Shown here: one piece after another, positions 48,147 through 57,300 of the stretch
Position numbering within the stretch: position 1 is the stretch's first letter
Layout of the letters: every line of letters begins with the position of its first letter
DNA from: Azolla caroliniana
Taxonomy: Eukaryota > Polypodiophyta
NCBI GenBank assembly: GCA_043228905.1
Contig: JBHGNT010000020.1
Coordinates: 13,764,001 to 13,828,000, forward strand
Direction of reading: 5' to 3'
DNA length: 64,000 nucleotides
Translations under genes and position numbers: made by a program
The notes under the pieces: generated by a model
Told to the model about the DNA's origin: nothing
The model's database searches: none
The model's input: the letters and a program-made list of their open reading frames with translations, nothing else

Positions 48147-50264
48147 CTCTCGGTTATCGGAACCGAGGGAGTTGCGGTTACGCTCGTGGTTCGGCCTAAC
48201 CGTCAAAAACTGGACCGAATGGCGCCCGTCCTGGCTCTTGACCCGCGCATAGGCCGAACCGTTGTCCAGCACCTTGGTCTCCATTCGAGCCGCCGTGATG
48301 TACGGCTCTCCCAGTATGACGGGGTGCGATGACGACTCCTGCACGAAGAAGTGCTGGTCTATCTCGACATCGCCGATCTTGACCCGTACATTCGGGCAGG
48401 CCCCGTGAAGTTCCTCGGTGGCGCGCGTCGCCGCCCTTATCTTCCACCCGTGCTTGGTGTTGATCGGCCATTTGCCCTTCTTATAGAAGTCCATGGACAT
48501 CAAGTTGATCTCCGATCCGTGGTCCACCAAGGCTATCACCGGTTCCTGGACCTCGCCAATCTTCACCGGGGTTTCCGTGGTCGCTCGGGCCCAGTGTGGT
48601 CTCGAGTAGTGGCTTTCCGCCCACTCGTCTCCCAGCACCACGTCGTCTAGGTGCGTCGTCCGCACTTCCACCGGTCTTTCCGGTTCTGTCTCCGTCGACA
48701 GCCTCTTCCGTTTCACCAAGTCCACGATGGAGTCGTGGAACTCCTTCTTGGCGATTCCCAGCACCTCTCGTAACGACAGCTCCACCTTGCTGTCGAGGAT
48801 CCGTTCCTCCAGGACCTTTCGTAAGTCCGTTGTCCTTTCTATCTCCGTCCCCAGACGGTACCCGCCCTTCTGGGGTTTATCTTGCGTACCGGCCCCGCCG
48901 GCTTCGTCCCGTCGTGGCCCGGACCGGGTCTCGTATCGTTGTGAGGGCCCGGTCGTCCCGGGTCTCCCCACCCGCTTCTCTTCTACCAGAGCCTCGTAGT
49001 TCCGGCAAGCAGCTTCCACGAAGCCCGTCCTTTCCTCGACCGGGTCACTCCACCCGGTCATCTCCCGTACCCGTTTCTCCGCACGGTCCGATTCCTCCTT
49101 CTTCATCCTCGTATCGGCAAGGCCTTCCAGCACCGTCGGCCAGAATCCGGCTTTGCTTTCCCTCCGGGCCTCGCCGCCCCCGACTCGAATGCCGGCCGAC
49201 GCCGAGTAGTGGACGGTCTCCGCGTGTCGGGCCGCCGCCTCTTCCATCACCCTTTTCATACCGCCTTTTCCGTCGTTTCGGCTCAGGGCCCTTCGGGTGT
49301 CGCTGGCATGCACCCGTCCTTCCCACAGGTACACCACCCTGTTCCTCAGCGCCTCCGCGAAGTCGCCGCAGTCCTTTCGAATGTGGCCGACTTCATCGCA
49401 CCACATGCACCTGTTTCCTGCCGCCGGCCGTCGGTCACGAGCCGGTTCGCCTCCTTCCCTTCGGGCCTGCGCGATTTGGAGGTCCTTTATCGCCTTCGTC
49501 AATTCCTCCAGCGCCGCTCCTCCGGTTGAGCCTCTGACTACGCCGGTCGAAGCCGAACCGGTTTCCAACCACTCCCGGGTCTCTTCCTTGCGCACCTGTG
49601 GCGCTGGTTCGAGCTTCCTTGCTGCGACCGAGCCCGACCCGGTCGCCCCGTTATCCGCCCATTCTCGCCGTTTGTCGAAACGGCCACAGACCTTCCTGAC
49701 AGCCGCCCAGTCGGTAGTGAGCCCGTCTTCGGTTTCCAGCAAGAAGCCCACTTGCTCCCGATCCCGCTCGTCGACCGACTTGACAAACAGCAAGACCCGG
49801 CTCGTGTCCAGGATGGTTCGGTCGAGCGCCGAAAGGCGCGCAAAGTTTTCCTCGAACTCCCGGAGGAGCGCCGACGCGTTTCTTCCCTTCCCCGGGGACT
49901 CCACCCATTCCATGAACCTTCGCTTCGAAAGCCGGAGCGCGTCGTCCAGCCCGTATTTCTCTAGGAGCCGACCTTCGAACTCCTCCCAGGTACGGCTCTC
50001 CGTCCGCACCTCGAGCACCTCCGCATGGATGCTCGGCATCGCTACTCGGGGAAATCCGGCAAGACGCCTTTCTTCCGGAATGTCCCGCATCAGCATCTCT
50101 GCACCGTAGGACGCCAAATACTTCGTGGCATCCTTCCCATCGAACCGGCCAATCGTGCCGACGACCGCCTCAATAGCTCTGTCGAGGGCACCGGTGCCCT
50201 CGCGCGCGTTTACAATCCGATCCACGGCCGAAGCCATGGCCTCTGCGAGATCCGCCCCCTTCAT
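48138..50264 (-). CDS. Element F Gag-protease polyprotein, about 708 residues
   Basis: The first ATG, at 50264 (MKGADLAEAM), lies 23 bases beyond the primer site; a longer frame upstream would start inside it. Gag core: IGRFDGKDATKYLASYGAEM, TWEEFEGRLLEKYGL, KRRFMEWVES, VLLFVKSVDERDRE, TTDWAAVRKVCGRF. A CCHC knuckle (CMWCDEVGHIRKDC) is followed by a linker and an aspartic protease: VIALVDHGSEINLMS (DHG at the active site), HGWKIRAATRATEEL, FFVQESSSHPVILGEPYI, VQFLTVRPNHERN. The frame ends DNREDF-stop at the shift site. Gag forms the particle and the protease matures it. No lesion seen. Confidence 0.9.
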   Translation of the reverse strand: MKGADLAEAMASAVDRIVNAREGTGALDRAIEAVVGTIGRFDGKDATKYLASYGAEMLMRDIPEERRLAGFPRVAMPSIHAEVLEVRTESRTWEEFEGRLLEKYGLDDALRLSKRRFMEWVESPGKGRNASALLREFEENFARLSALDRTILDTSRVLLFVKSVDERDREQVGFLLETEDGLTTDWAAVRKVCGRFDKRREWADNGATGSGSVAARKLEPAPQVRKEETREWLETGSASTGVVRGSTGGAALEELTKAIKDLQIAQARREGGEPARDRRPAAGNRCMWCDEVGHIRKDCGDFAEALRNRVVYLWEGRVHASDTRRALSRNDGKGGMKRVMEEAAARHAETVHYSASAGIRVGGGEARRESKAGFWPTVLEGLADTRMKKEESDRAEKRVREMTGWSDPVEERTGFVEAACRNYEALVEEKRVGRPGTTGPSQRYETRSGPRRDEAGGAGTQDKPQKGGYRLGTEIERTTDLRKVLEERILDSKVELSLREVLGIAKKEFHDSIVDLVKRKRLSTETEPERPVEVRTTHLDDVVLGDEWAESHYSRPHWARATTETPVKIGEVQEPVIALVDHGSEINLMSMDFYKKGKWPINTKHGWKIRAATRATEELHGACPNVRVKIGDVEIDQHFFVQESSSHPVILGEPYITAARMETKVLDNGSAYARVKSQDGRHSVQFLTVRPNHERNRNSLGSDNREDF

Positions 50265-50286
50265 TTCCCACTCTTCTGCCGCCTCT

Positions 50287-50304
50287 TTCACGTCGGGTTC
50301 ACCA
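50287..50304 (-). promoter_or_regulatory. Primer binding site of element F (tRNA-Trp type)
   Basis: Minus strand TGGTGAACCCGACGTGAA, three bases inside the 5' LTR, identical to A and B and complementary to the remembered 3' end of plant tRNA-Trp including CCA. It differs from the initiator-Met site (TGGTATCAGA) of the copia elements and element C in this window. Confidence 0.82.
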
Positions 50305-50307
50305 AGA

Positions 50308-51024
50308 TGTCGGGGTTACTACGCCCTTGCGTGTAGAAAGGAGGAGGGACCACGGGGGTCTCGAACCGAAGAGCAAGAGAGGGAGGAGTAAGAGAGAGAG
50401 ACCCGATTACACAGAACCGAAGATCCGATTGCGCCGAACCGACGATTGCACAGGGACACGGCCCAACAAACCGAGATCACAAATAAACGCCGACGCAGAT
50501 GGACGCAACAACGAGAGATATGTACTTATGAATGCAAGAAAATAACAGACTAAAGTATTACAACCCACGGTGGGGCACAAAATAGGTACTAACGAAAACG
50601 AACAGGGCGGCGAACAGCTGCCGACCCCTGTATGTCGCGACGCACAGAAAGGGAAAACAGGTCGGAGGTGCTGCAGGACGCACTCGGGGCGTTCCACGGA
50701 ACAGCGCAAGCCTCCTCGAAACCTGCACAGGTACGCGATGGAGCAGAAGACAGAGAGAGCAGGAGTGAGAGAGAAGCTCCGAAATCGGTTCGGCAGCACT
50801 TCGTCCTCTCCGCGGGAGATCCCCCACTTCTATTCTTCCTCTTCCTTTTATAGCCCGTCAAGAGGCCGTTTGGCATTAACTGCATACCAACCGAATCTAC
50901 CCACCTAGGATCCTCGTATGTACCTACTTCGTCCTTAGGTACTTCTTGGCGCGCGTGTGTGTGTAGAGCCGTTTCCCACGCCTTGCTCCTCCGATTCCTC
51001 TTGTGGGCGGTTTTCTTCACGACA
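50308..51024 (-). repeat. 5' LTR of element F
   Basis: 717 bp, no difference seen from 43861-44577. It should carry the promoter for the full-length transcript; the TATA box CTATAAAAGG (minus strand) lies near 50844-50854. Confidence 0.95.
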
Positions 51025-51371
51025 ACGTAACATATGTTCATGAACGTAATACGTAATTGAGGTATTAACCTCGTACGCATACGATACTCATCACATATTA
51101 TTAATATGTCAAACGAGGTATTGACCTCGTGAACATATGTAAACGTTTTAGATAATCAATTAAAGACCACTACAACATCATTGACTTAATGAAAACAAAT
51201 GACATATAAACTAAACACATGATTAGATGGGAGAAGAGAGAATAGAAAAAAAATTCTGGAAAGAGTTACCGAAGTTCTTTGTTGATCGTTGTCTAGATCA
51301 AGGCCGACCGCACATCGATCGATCACCATCAATCAAACGACAAATGAAAAACAAAGAAACATTAGTACATA
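51025..51371 (-). repeat. Leader of element C, right part, with the rest of the tandem repeats
   Basis: Continues the array broken by F: GAGGTATTAACCTCGTACGC at about 51058 and GAGGTATTGACCTCGTGAAC at about 51115. Closer to the primer site (51180-51371) the repeats fade. No coding potential. Confidence 0.6.
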
Positions 51372-51382
51372 AATCTGATACC
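51371..51382 (-). promoter_or_regulatory. Primer binding site of element C (tRNA-iMet type, partial)
   Basis: Minus strand TGGTATCAGATT: the first ten bases match the initiator-Met primer site, the rest has diverged. It marks the inner edge of the 5' LTR. Confidence 0.65.
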
Positions 51383-51384
51383 AA

Positions 51385-51840
51385 ATATTAGAGATCTTAA
51401 TACTAAAGTAAGCTTAAGATAAGGATAAACAAATGATAGATAGAAAGGAGAAAGAGAAAGAAGGGTGCCGATCCACCCGACCACCCCCGAGTGAAGGGAT
51501 CAAGACGGACTCGAGCCTCGATCGGCGTCCCATACCACCGCCGTGGCGTCGAGTCGTACCTGGTGCTGGCGCGCTCGCTACAAGAGTTGACCCACCACAA
51601 GAGCAGAGTCTCGATGTAGTCAAAAGATGATCAAATGAGGATAGCTAGGCCTCTTATTTATAGCGATACCCAAGGCCCCCAAGCAAGTTCACACTTGACC
51701 TAATGGGTTGTCTCAATCCCGAGAATTAAAAGTAATCCTCCCCTTCTTTACACTCTCGTTTAACCCTCACACTTATCCACGTGTATAGAATACTACGGTA
51801 AATTCTCACCACGGGATATTAAATGGTCATGCCCGTAACA
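51385..51840 (-). repeat. 5' LTR of element C
   Basis: About 455 bp. It begins TGTTACGGGC in element orientation and ends near TCTCTAATA before the primer site. It contains a TATA box (GCTATAAATAAGAGG, near 51650-51664). No second LTR is in the window, so the inner border is approximate. Confidence 0.65.
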
Positions 51841-52150
51841 CAAAGAATCTGGTTCATCACAACAGTAAGGTGTTACAGTAAGCACATCGACGTTCGGTAT
51901 CACTTTGTTCGGGACTGTGTAACTTCAGGGAAGCTCGGCCTCGAGAAGATCTCCACAACCGACAACATAGCAGATAATATGACCAAGTGTCTTGCGACTT
52001 ATTGATTTCGGTCACTTTGACACCATATGGTCTTAAGGAGTATGCAGTCCGATCGAGTAGGACAAAAGAGATAGCATCTCTTTGTATAACTTGTATCTTT
52101 TGTTTTATATTATAGGTCTCTCCTTAGTGTATACACCCATTACAGGGGAG
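51841..52150 (+). pseudogene. Copia D: end of RNase H and polypurine tract
   Basis: The plus frame ending at 52005 reads SKHIDVRYHFVRDCVTSGKL, then GLEKISTTDNIADNMTKCL, the C-terminus of a copia RT/RNase H polyprotein. It is very close to the end of copia E (61.7 kb). Upstream it is cut by element C. The sequence to 52150 ends with TTACAGGGGAG, the polypurine tract before the 3' LTR. Confidence 0.8.
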
Positions 52151-52325
52151 TGTTGAACACGGGTGTCTAATGGTTGTATTCACACTATCTCTTGGACAAA
52201 CTAGGTTTAGGACGATTCTGTAAATATGTCAAAAGGTAGTTGCCCTAGCTTAGTTGGTATATAATTGACTTTGTAAGCTAGCTTGTAAGGTGGTTGTTGC
52301 CTCCATCTTGTTGTAACTCTCTTTG
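52151..52325 (+). repeat. 3' LTR of copia D, truncated
   Basis: Begins TGTTGAACAC and follows the 5' LTR (25306 on) through TTCACACTATCTCTTGGACA and GGTGGTTGTTG, with scattered differences. Similarity stops after CTTGTTGTAACT, so the last 120 bp or so are lost. Confidence 0.7.
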
Positions 52326-54264
52326 AAAGAAATGAGAGCAAATATTTCAGAGAGGAATATTGTCCCTCAAATCACGACCTTGAAAGATATGCCATATGGA
52401 GCCATGTGCCACAATTAACTAACACACATTGATGTGTGTGTCTTCTCTCAATCACTTTTCACTCCACACATCAACACATGCTCTCGTGTACCTTCCCCCT
52501 TTCTCTTCCACGTGTGCTTGTGTAGCTTGGTGCACATCACACCCTTCCCTTTGCACTTTATTTAGGTGCATGTGCAACAATCCCATCATATGTGCATACA
52601 TTGCACATAACCATTTTGCCCCTTTTCCCCGATTTTCTCACGGTTGCTGCACATCTTCATGACAACGTGCAAGCGCAACAAGGGAGAATTCAAGATGCAT
52701 AGAGAAGATCTTGCCGAGATAAACTCCAACCATGGACCATCATTCCATGTTCTCAATCTATAATAATATATCAGTCCATAGTCTTGTTTGTTTTAATCAA
52801 CGATCTTCAATCCTAGCCCTTGAATCTCATCCTCTTCTCCAAGATCTCTTCTGATCTTCTGTTTATCTTATCGTCATCTTGTTCATTGCACATGGCCTCT
52901 TTGCATTCATACACTTGCATACACACATTTTCTATTGTTGAATCCATACATACCAAAGCGCATTCATCCCATTTGTGACAATTCTTGAAAGAGTTTTGTT
53001 TCTAGTTTTTCTTCCTTTAGTATCCTTTAGGATACAACACTATGTTTTGTGAGCCTAATTTGACTCTTTAAACTTCTTTCGCTTACATTTGTGTTTAATT
53101 GCAATGGAGGGTTTATGTTATTTTGCTACTAGTGAGTGTTAGGGGTTGGTTGGCCTTGGGTGAGGATGAGGTAAGGGTCCCAGGTCTAGGTAAGGAGGAG
53201 ATAATTCACATTAGGGTATTCCAAACATATTGGTTTCAATCACTAAATGTACGATTGAGCTATACTCGATTATCTCGTTGCATTCCAATGTTCTGGTCAC
53301 ATTTATGCTTACCATGAGAGTTTACACAAAACTCTATCACAAGCTTTGAACATTGGTAAAAAATTATCGTCGGTAGTGGCACCAAAAGATGTGTGAGTTT
53401 AGGGTTTCCTTCCAAATACCATTCTTCACCTATTATATATAGGGATGGATCATTAGATGGGGTAAGATGAACTTCTACCCTAATGCTGGTGACATGGGTA
53501 TAGCACTTAGGTAAGTTTCAATTAATTAAGCATTTTTGCTCTCAATACTAATCAAGATACATATAAGTTTCTTAAACAACTTAATCTGCATGTTTAATTA
53601 ATTATAAGAACTGGGGGACTAGGAAATATGTACAAGTGAGGCCACACATCTTATGAAGAAGTGTTTTAAGACTTTGGAACATACTTAGATGGGAAGGGTC
53701 GAGCATTAAGGAATGAGAGAGAAGGATTAAGAGATTAATTAAGCGCAGGATTAATTAATCACGAAGGAAGTATGAAAAAAGAGAGAGGTTAACGGTTGGG
53801 TTTGATCTGATTAGTCTTAAATATTTGCATTGATTGCCATTAGGCTAGGCCTTTTCACACCTTCTAAGTATATGTATCCTATCTCTGTTCGGTTTTGTTC
53901 TTCTTATTCAAAGAGAAGCCGTTACAGAGAGCATGACTCTTCAATTTCCATCGTTTCTTTCAATTAAATTTATTTTTTTAAACCTCAGTCAGGATGCATC
54001 AGCAGCAGCCGCAGCAGAGACTGATGAAGCCACCATCGCCCACTTCTTGATTTATTAAAGATGCAGAAGAAATCATCTGGTAATGCAATCCTATCGAATT
54101 CTCTCCTTCTTCTTTCTTTGTCTCCAATGTTAATCTTCTTCATCATCAAATATTTTTCACCCATTCCTCATGACGAAGAAATTGTTTCCATTTTAATGAA
54201 GTTATCATAAGGATTTGGATAAAACATGAAACAGGGCACAGTTTATTATACAATACCAGAGAAG

Positions 54265-54295
<31 letters not shown>

Positions 54296-54343
54296 GTTTG
54301 TTGCTAGTTTGTATATTACACAAAGAAAAAGAAGTGCAATATT
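52326..54343 (+). promoter_or_regulatory. Upstream region of the Ca2+-ATPase gene
   Basis: No gene seen. A TATA-like ATTATATATAGGG lies at about 53431, and a CAG-rich stretch at about 54001-54020. A donor-like CTG|GTAATG at about 54079 might begin an intron in the 5' untranslated region; this is a guess. An AAG/GAA microsatellite (about 54262-54295) lies just before the start codon. A short upstream frame starts at 54226 and overlaps the main start in another frame. Confidence 0.45.
54262..54295 (+). repeat. (AAG)n microsatellite in the ATPase 5' leader
   Basis: Eleven or so AAG units about 50 bp upstream of the start codon. Within the short upstream frame (54226-54414) it would encode a polylysine stretch. 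Confidence 0.85.
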
Positions 54344-57300
54344 ATGGATGGGCAGCCCCAATACATCCGGGGCATGGAGTCAGGAGGCCACACAAGTGTC
54401 CGGGTGGGTGCTGATATGGCCGGCCCCGGTGTCCTGCCAATGGCTGCCCAAACTGCACCAGTTTCTCCTCAACCTCAATTCATAAGAGGTACCGAGTCAC
54501 CATCTTCGGAGAATGCAAGCTCTTGGGATATTCTCCGAAAGGCCAAGACAAATGATGAAGAATCTCAACTTGGTTTATTTCGACAATTAGATCCTAAAAA
54601 TGAAGAAGAAGAATATGATGATGAGATTAACAAGAATATCGAGGTGAAGAAGGGCTCCCCAGAAGCATTGAAGAAATGGAAGACTGTCACTCTAGTGTTG
54701 AATGCTACTCGTCGGTTCCGATGTTCGGTTCATGCAAATTTTGATGAAAATGAGAAACAGAAGCAAGATACAGCCCCAGAGATGCTCCAAAAAGAAGCCC
54801 CCACATGCCAACCTGCCTTATCACCAATGTCAGATGGATTCAAGATGTCTGCTACCCAATTGACAGATCTAATTCGAAACCGAGACTTGGACAGTCTCCG
54901 GCATCTTGGTGATGCCCCAGGGATTTCTGCCTGCCTTCACACTGAGCTTGAGAGAGGCATCGAAGGCTCAGTTTCAGACCTTGAGAATCGCAAACAAGCA
55001 TTCGGATCCAACACTTACCCTCAGAAGCCCCCGCGTTGGTTCGTGTCTTTCTTGTGGGATGCTTGCAAGGACCCCACCCTCATGATCCTTATGGTATGTG
55101 CTTTGGTCTCTCTGGTGTTTGGCATACGTGGTCATGGATGGAAAGAAGGATGGTATGATGGTGCTAGTATTGCTTTCGCAGTTATTCTGGTTGTTTTTGT
55201 GACATCAACCAGTGATTACAAGCAATCTCTGCAGTTCCGAGCTTTAAATGAAGAGAAGCGAAATGTCCAGGTTCAGGTGATGAGAGGAGGCCGGAGACTC
55301 ACAGTTTCAATCTTCGACATAGTTGTCGGAGATATAGTTATCCTCAGGATCGGAGACCAGGTCCCGGCTGATGGGATCTTTGTGCAAGGCTATTCATTGA
55401 CAATTGACGAGTCAAGCATGACCGGAGAAAGCAAGCCAGTAAATGTGAATGCTACCACAAAACCGTTTCTACTCTCAGGTTGCAAAGTCAGTGATGGGTT
55501 TGGGACCATGCTTGTCACTGGGGTTGGAGTGAATACCGAATGGGGCCAACTCATGGCAGTCATTGGAGAAGAAATACACGAAGAAACACCCCTCCAGGTT
55601 CGTCTCAACGGTGTAGCTACTTTTATCGGAAAGATCGGATTGATAGTAGCTATGCTTGTGCTCCTCATTCTTGTCATTTTTTACTTCATCGGGCATGAAG
55701 ATGGTTCGAATAACTCCGGACGATTCAAGGCTGGAAAGACCTCAGCTAGTGATGCTGTGAACAGTGTAGTAGATATCTTCGCTATCTCCGTCACTATAAT
55801 AGTTGTTGCAGTGCCGGAAGGTTTGCCATTAGCGGTCACCCTTACGCTTGCCTACTCGATGAAGAAAATGATGGTGGATAGAGCCCTTGTGAGGAAACTA
55901 TCAGCTTGTGAGACCATGGGTGGAGCTACATGCATTTGTACCGATAAAACAGGCACTCTTACGCTCAACCAAATGAATATTGTGAAAGCATGGGTAGCCG
56001 GAGATTTCCGAACCGATAGCCTCCTACGAAAGCATATTGTGCCGGATGTGTTCGACCTCCTCCTTGAAGGCTTAGCTCAAAATAGTAGTGGTAATGTCTT
56101 TATTCCACCACAGCCTTCTACAGAGCCTGAGGTGACAGGGTCCCCCACGGAGAAGGCAGTGCTAATGTGGGGGCTCAAGCTCGGAATGGATTTCGAGAAG
56201 ATAAGAGCTCGGACTGTGATTGTGCAAGTCGAGGCGTTCAATTCAACTAAGAAACGTGGGGGTGTGGCCGTTCAATCCGATGTGGGGAAGGTTCGAGCTC
56301 ACTGGAAAGGAGCAGCCGAGATTGTGCTACATGAGTGTGAATCGACTGTACTAGAAGACAGCTCCACAATCCCCATTACTGAATGCAAAAGACAGGATCT
56401 CCTTCGAGTCATCGAAGGCATGGCGAGTGAGAGCTTGCGATGCATCGCTTTTGCATACCGAGATATCACCAAGGAACAATGCGACACAACAAAGGGGGAG
56501 TGGAAGATTCCGGAATCGGGCCTGTGCTTGATAGCCATGGTAGGAATCAAGGACCCTTGTAGGCCAGGTGTGGTAGAGGCTGTGAAGATTTGCCAAGATG
56601 CCGGTATAAGAGTAAGGATGGTCACTGGTGACAACATTTTCACGGCAAAAGCGATTGCAATTGAGTGTGGAATCCTCGGTGAAGTTGGGATCGCCATTGA
56701 GGGCCCCACCTTCCGAAACTATAACGATGAAGAGAGAAAGGCAAAGCTCCATGACATTGTGGTAATGGCTCGATCCTCGCCCTCCGATAAGTTACTCATG
56801 GTGAAGACATTACGAGAAATGGGTCATGTAGTGGCTGTGACTGGTGACGGGACCAATGATGCCCCCGCATTGCACGAAGCGAACGTTGGTCTTGCAATGG
56901 GCATCCAAGGCACAGAAGTTGCTAAAGATAGCTCAGACATCATCATACTCGATGACAATTTCGCATCGGTCGTGAAGGTCGTGAGGTGGGGCCGATCCGT
57001 ATATGCTAACATACAAAAGTTCATTCAATTTCAGCTTACGGTGAATGTGGCTGCGCTAACTATCAACTTTGTGGCTGCTGTCTCGTGTGGCCATGTCCCG
57101 CTGAATGCCGTCCAACTCTTGTGGGTGAACCTCATCATGGATACACTAGGTGCACTAGCCCTAGCCACCGAGCCGCCTTCGGATGAACTCATGAGCATGC
57201 CACCCATCACTCCGAAAGCTCCCATCATCTCCCCAATCATGTGGAGAAACATCCTTGGACAAGCCCTCTACCAAATCATCATCCTCTTGGTGCTCCAGTT

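Larger units (their letters stand above)
43861..51024 (-). mobile_element. Element F: complete young Ty3/gypsy element, GC-rich
   Basis: 7164 bp. LTRs at 51024-50308 and 44577-43861 are both 717 bp, and I found no difference between them. ACGT flanks both ends (43857-43860 and 51025-51028), a likely 4-bp target duplication. Contains a tRNA-Trp primer site, an uninterrupted gag-protease frame, the GATTTTTAG shift site, an uninterrupted pol frame and a polypurine tract. It is inserted into the leader repeats of element C. Identical LTRs imply a very recent insertion. GC content is far above that of host sequence and of element A. Confidence 0.95.
40634..51840 (-). mobile_element. Element C: old Ty3/gypsy (chromovirus-like), 3' half missing, hosts F
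   Basis: 5' LTR at about 51840-51388, tRNA-iMet-type primer site, a leader with tandem repeats split by element F, then decayed gag, protease and the first part of RT, cut at 40634 by element B. RNase H, integrase and 3' LTR are not found anywhere in the window. The outer end at 51840/51841 interrupts the RNase H of copia D. Confidence 0.75.
25306..52325 (+). mobile_element. Element D: decayed copia retrotransposon hosting the nest
   Basis: The 5' LTR (25306-25621), a gag relic and the start of protease (to about 27300) lie on the left. The end of RNase H (51841-52005), a polypurine tract (TTACAGGGGAG, 52140-52150) and a truncated 3' LTR (52151 to about 52325) lie on the right. The two LTRs share their first 190 bp or so with moderate divergence. 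Everything between is later insertions or has been deleted: integrase and most of the reverse transcriptase are absent. Age is inferred from LTR divergence and many stops. Confidence 0.7.

Noticed and set aside
46382-49537. Long plus-strand and out-of-frame minus-strand readings over F (for example 48596-49537 plus, 46382-47317 minus)
   Set aside because: Shadows of the real Gag-Pol frames caused by high GC content. Composition is P/R/S-rich and there are no domains.
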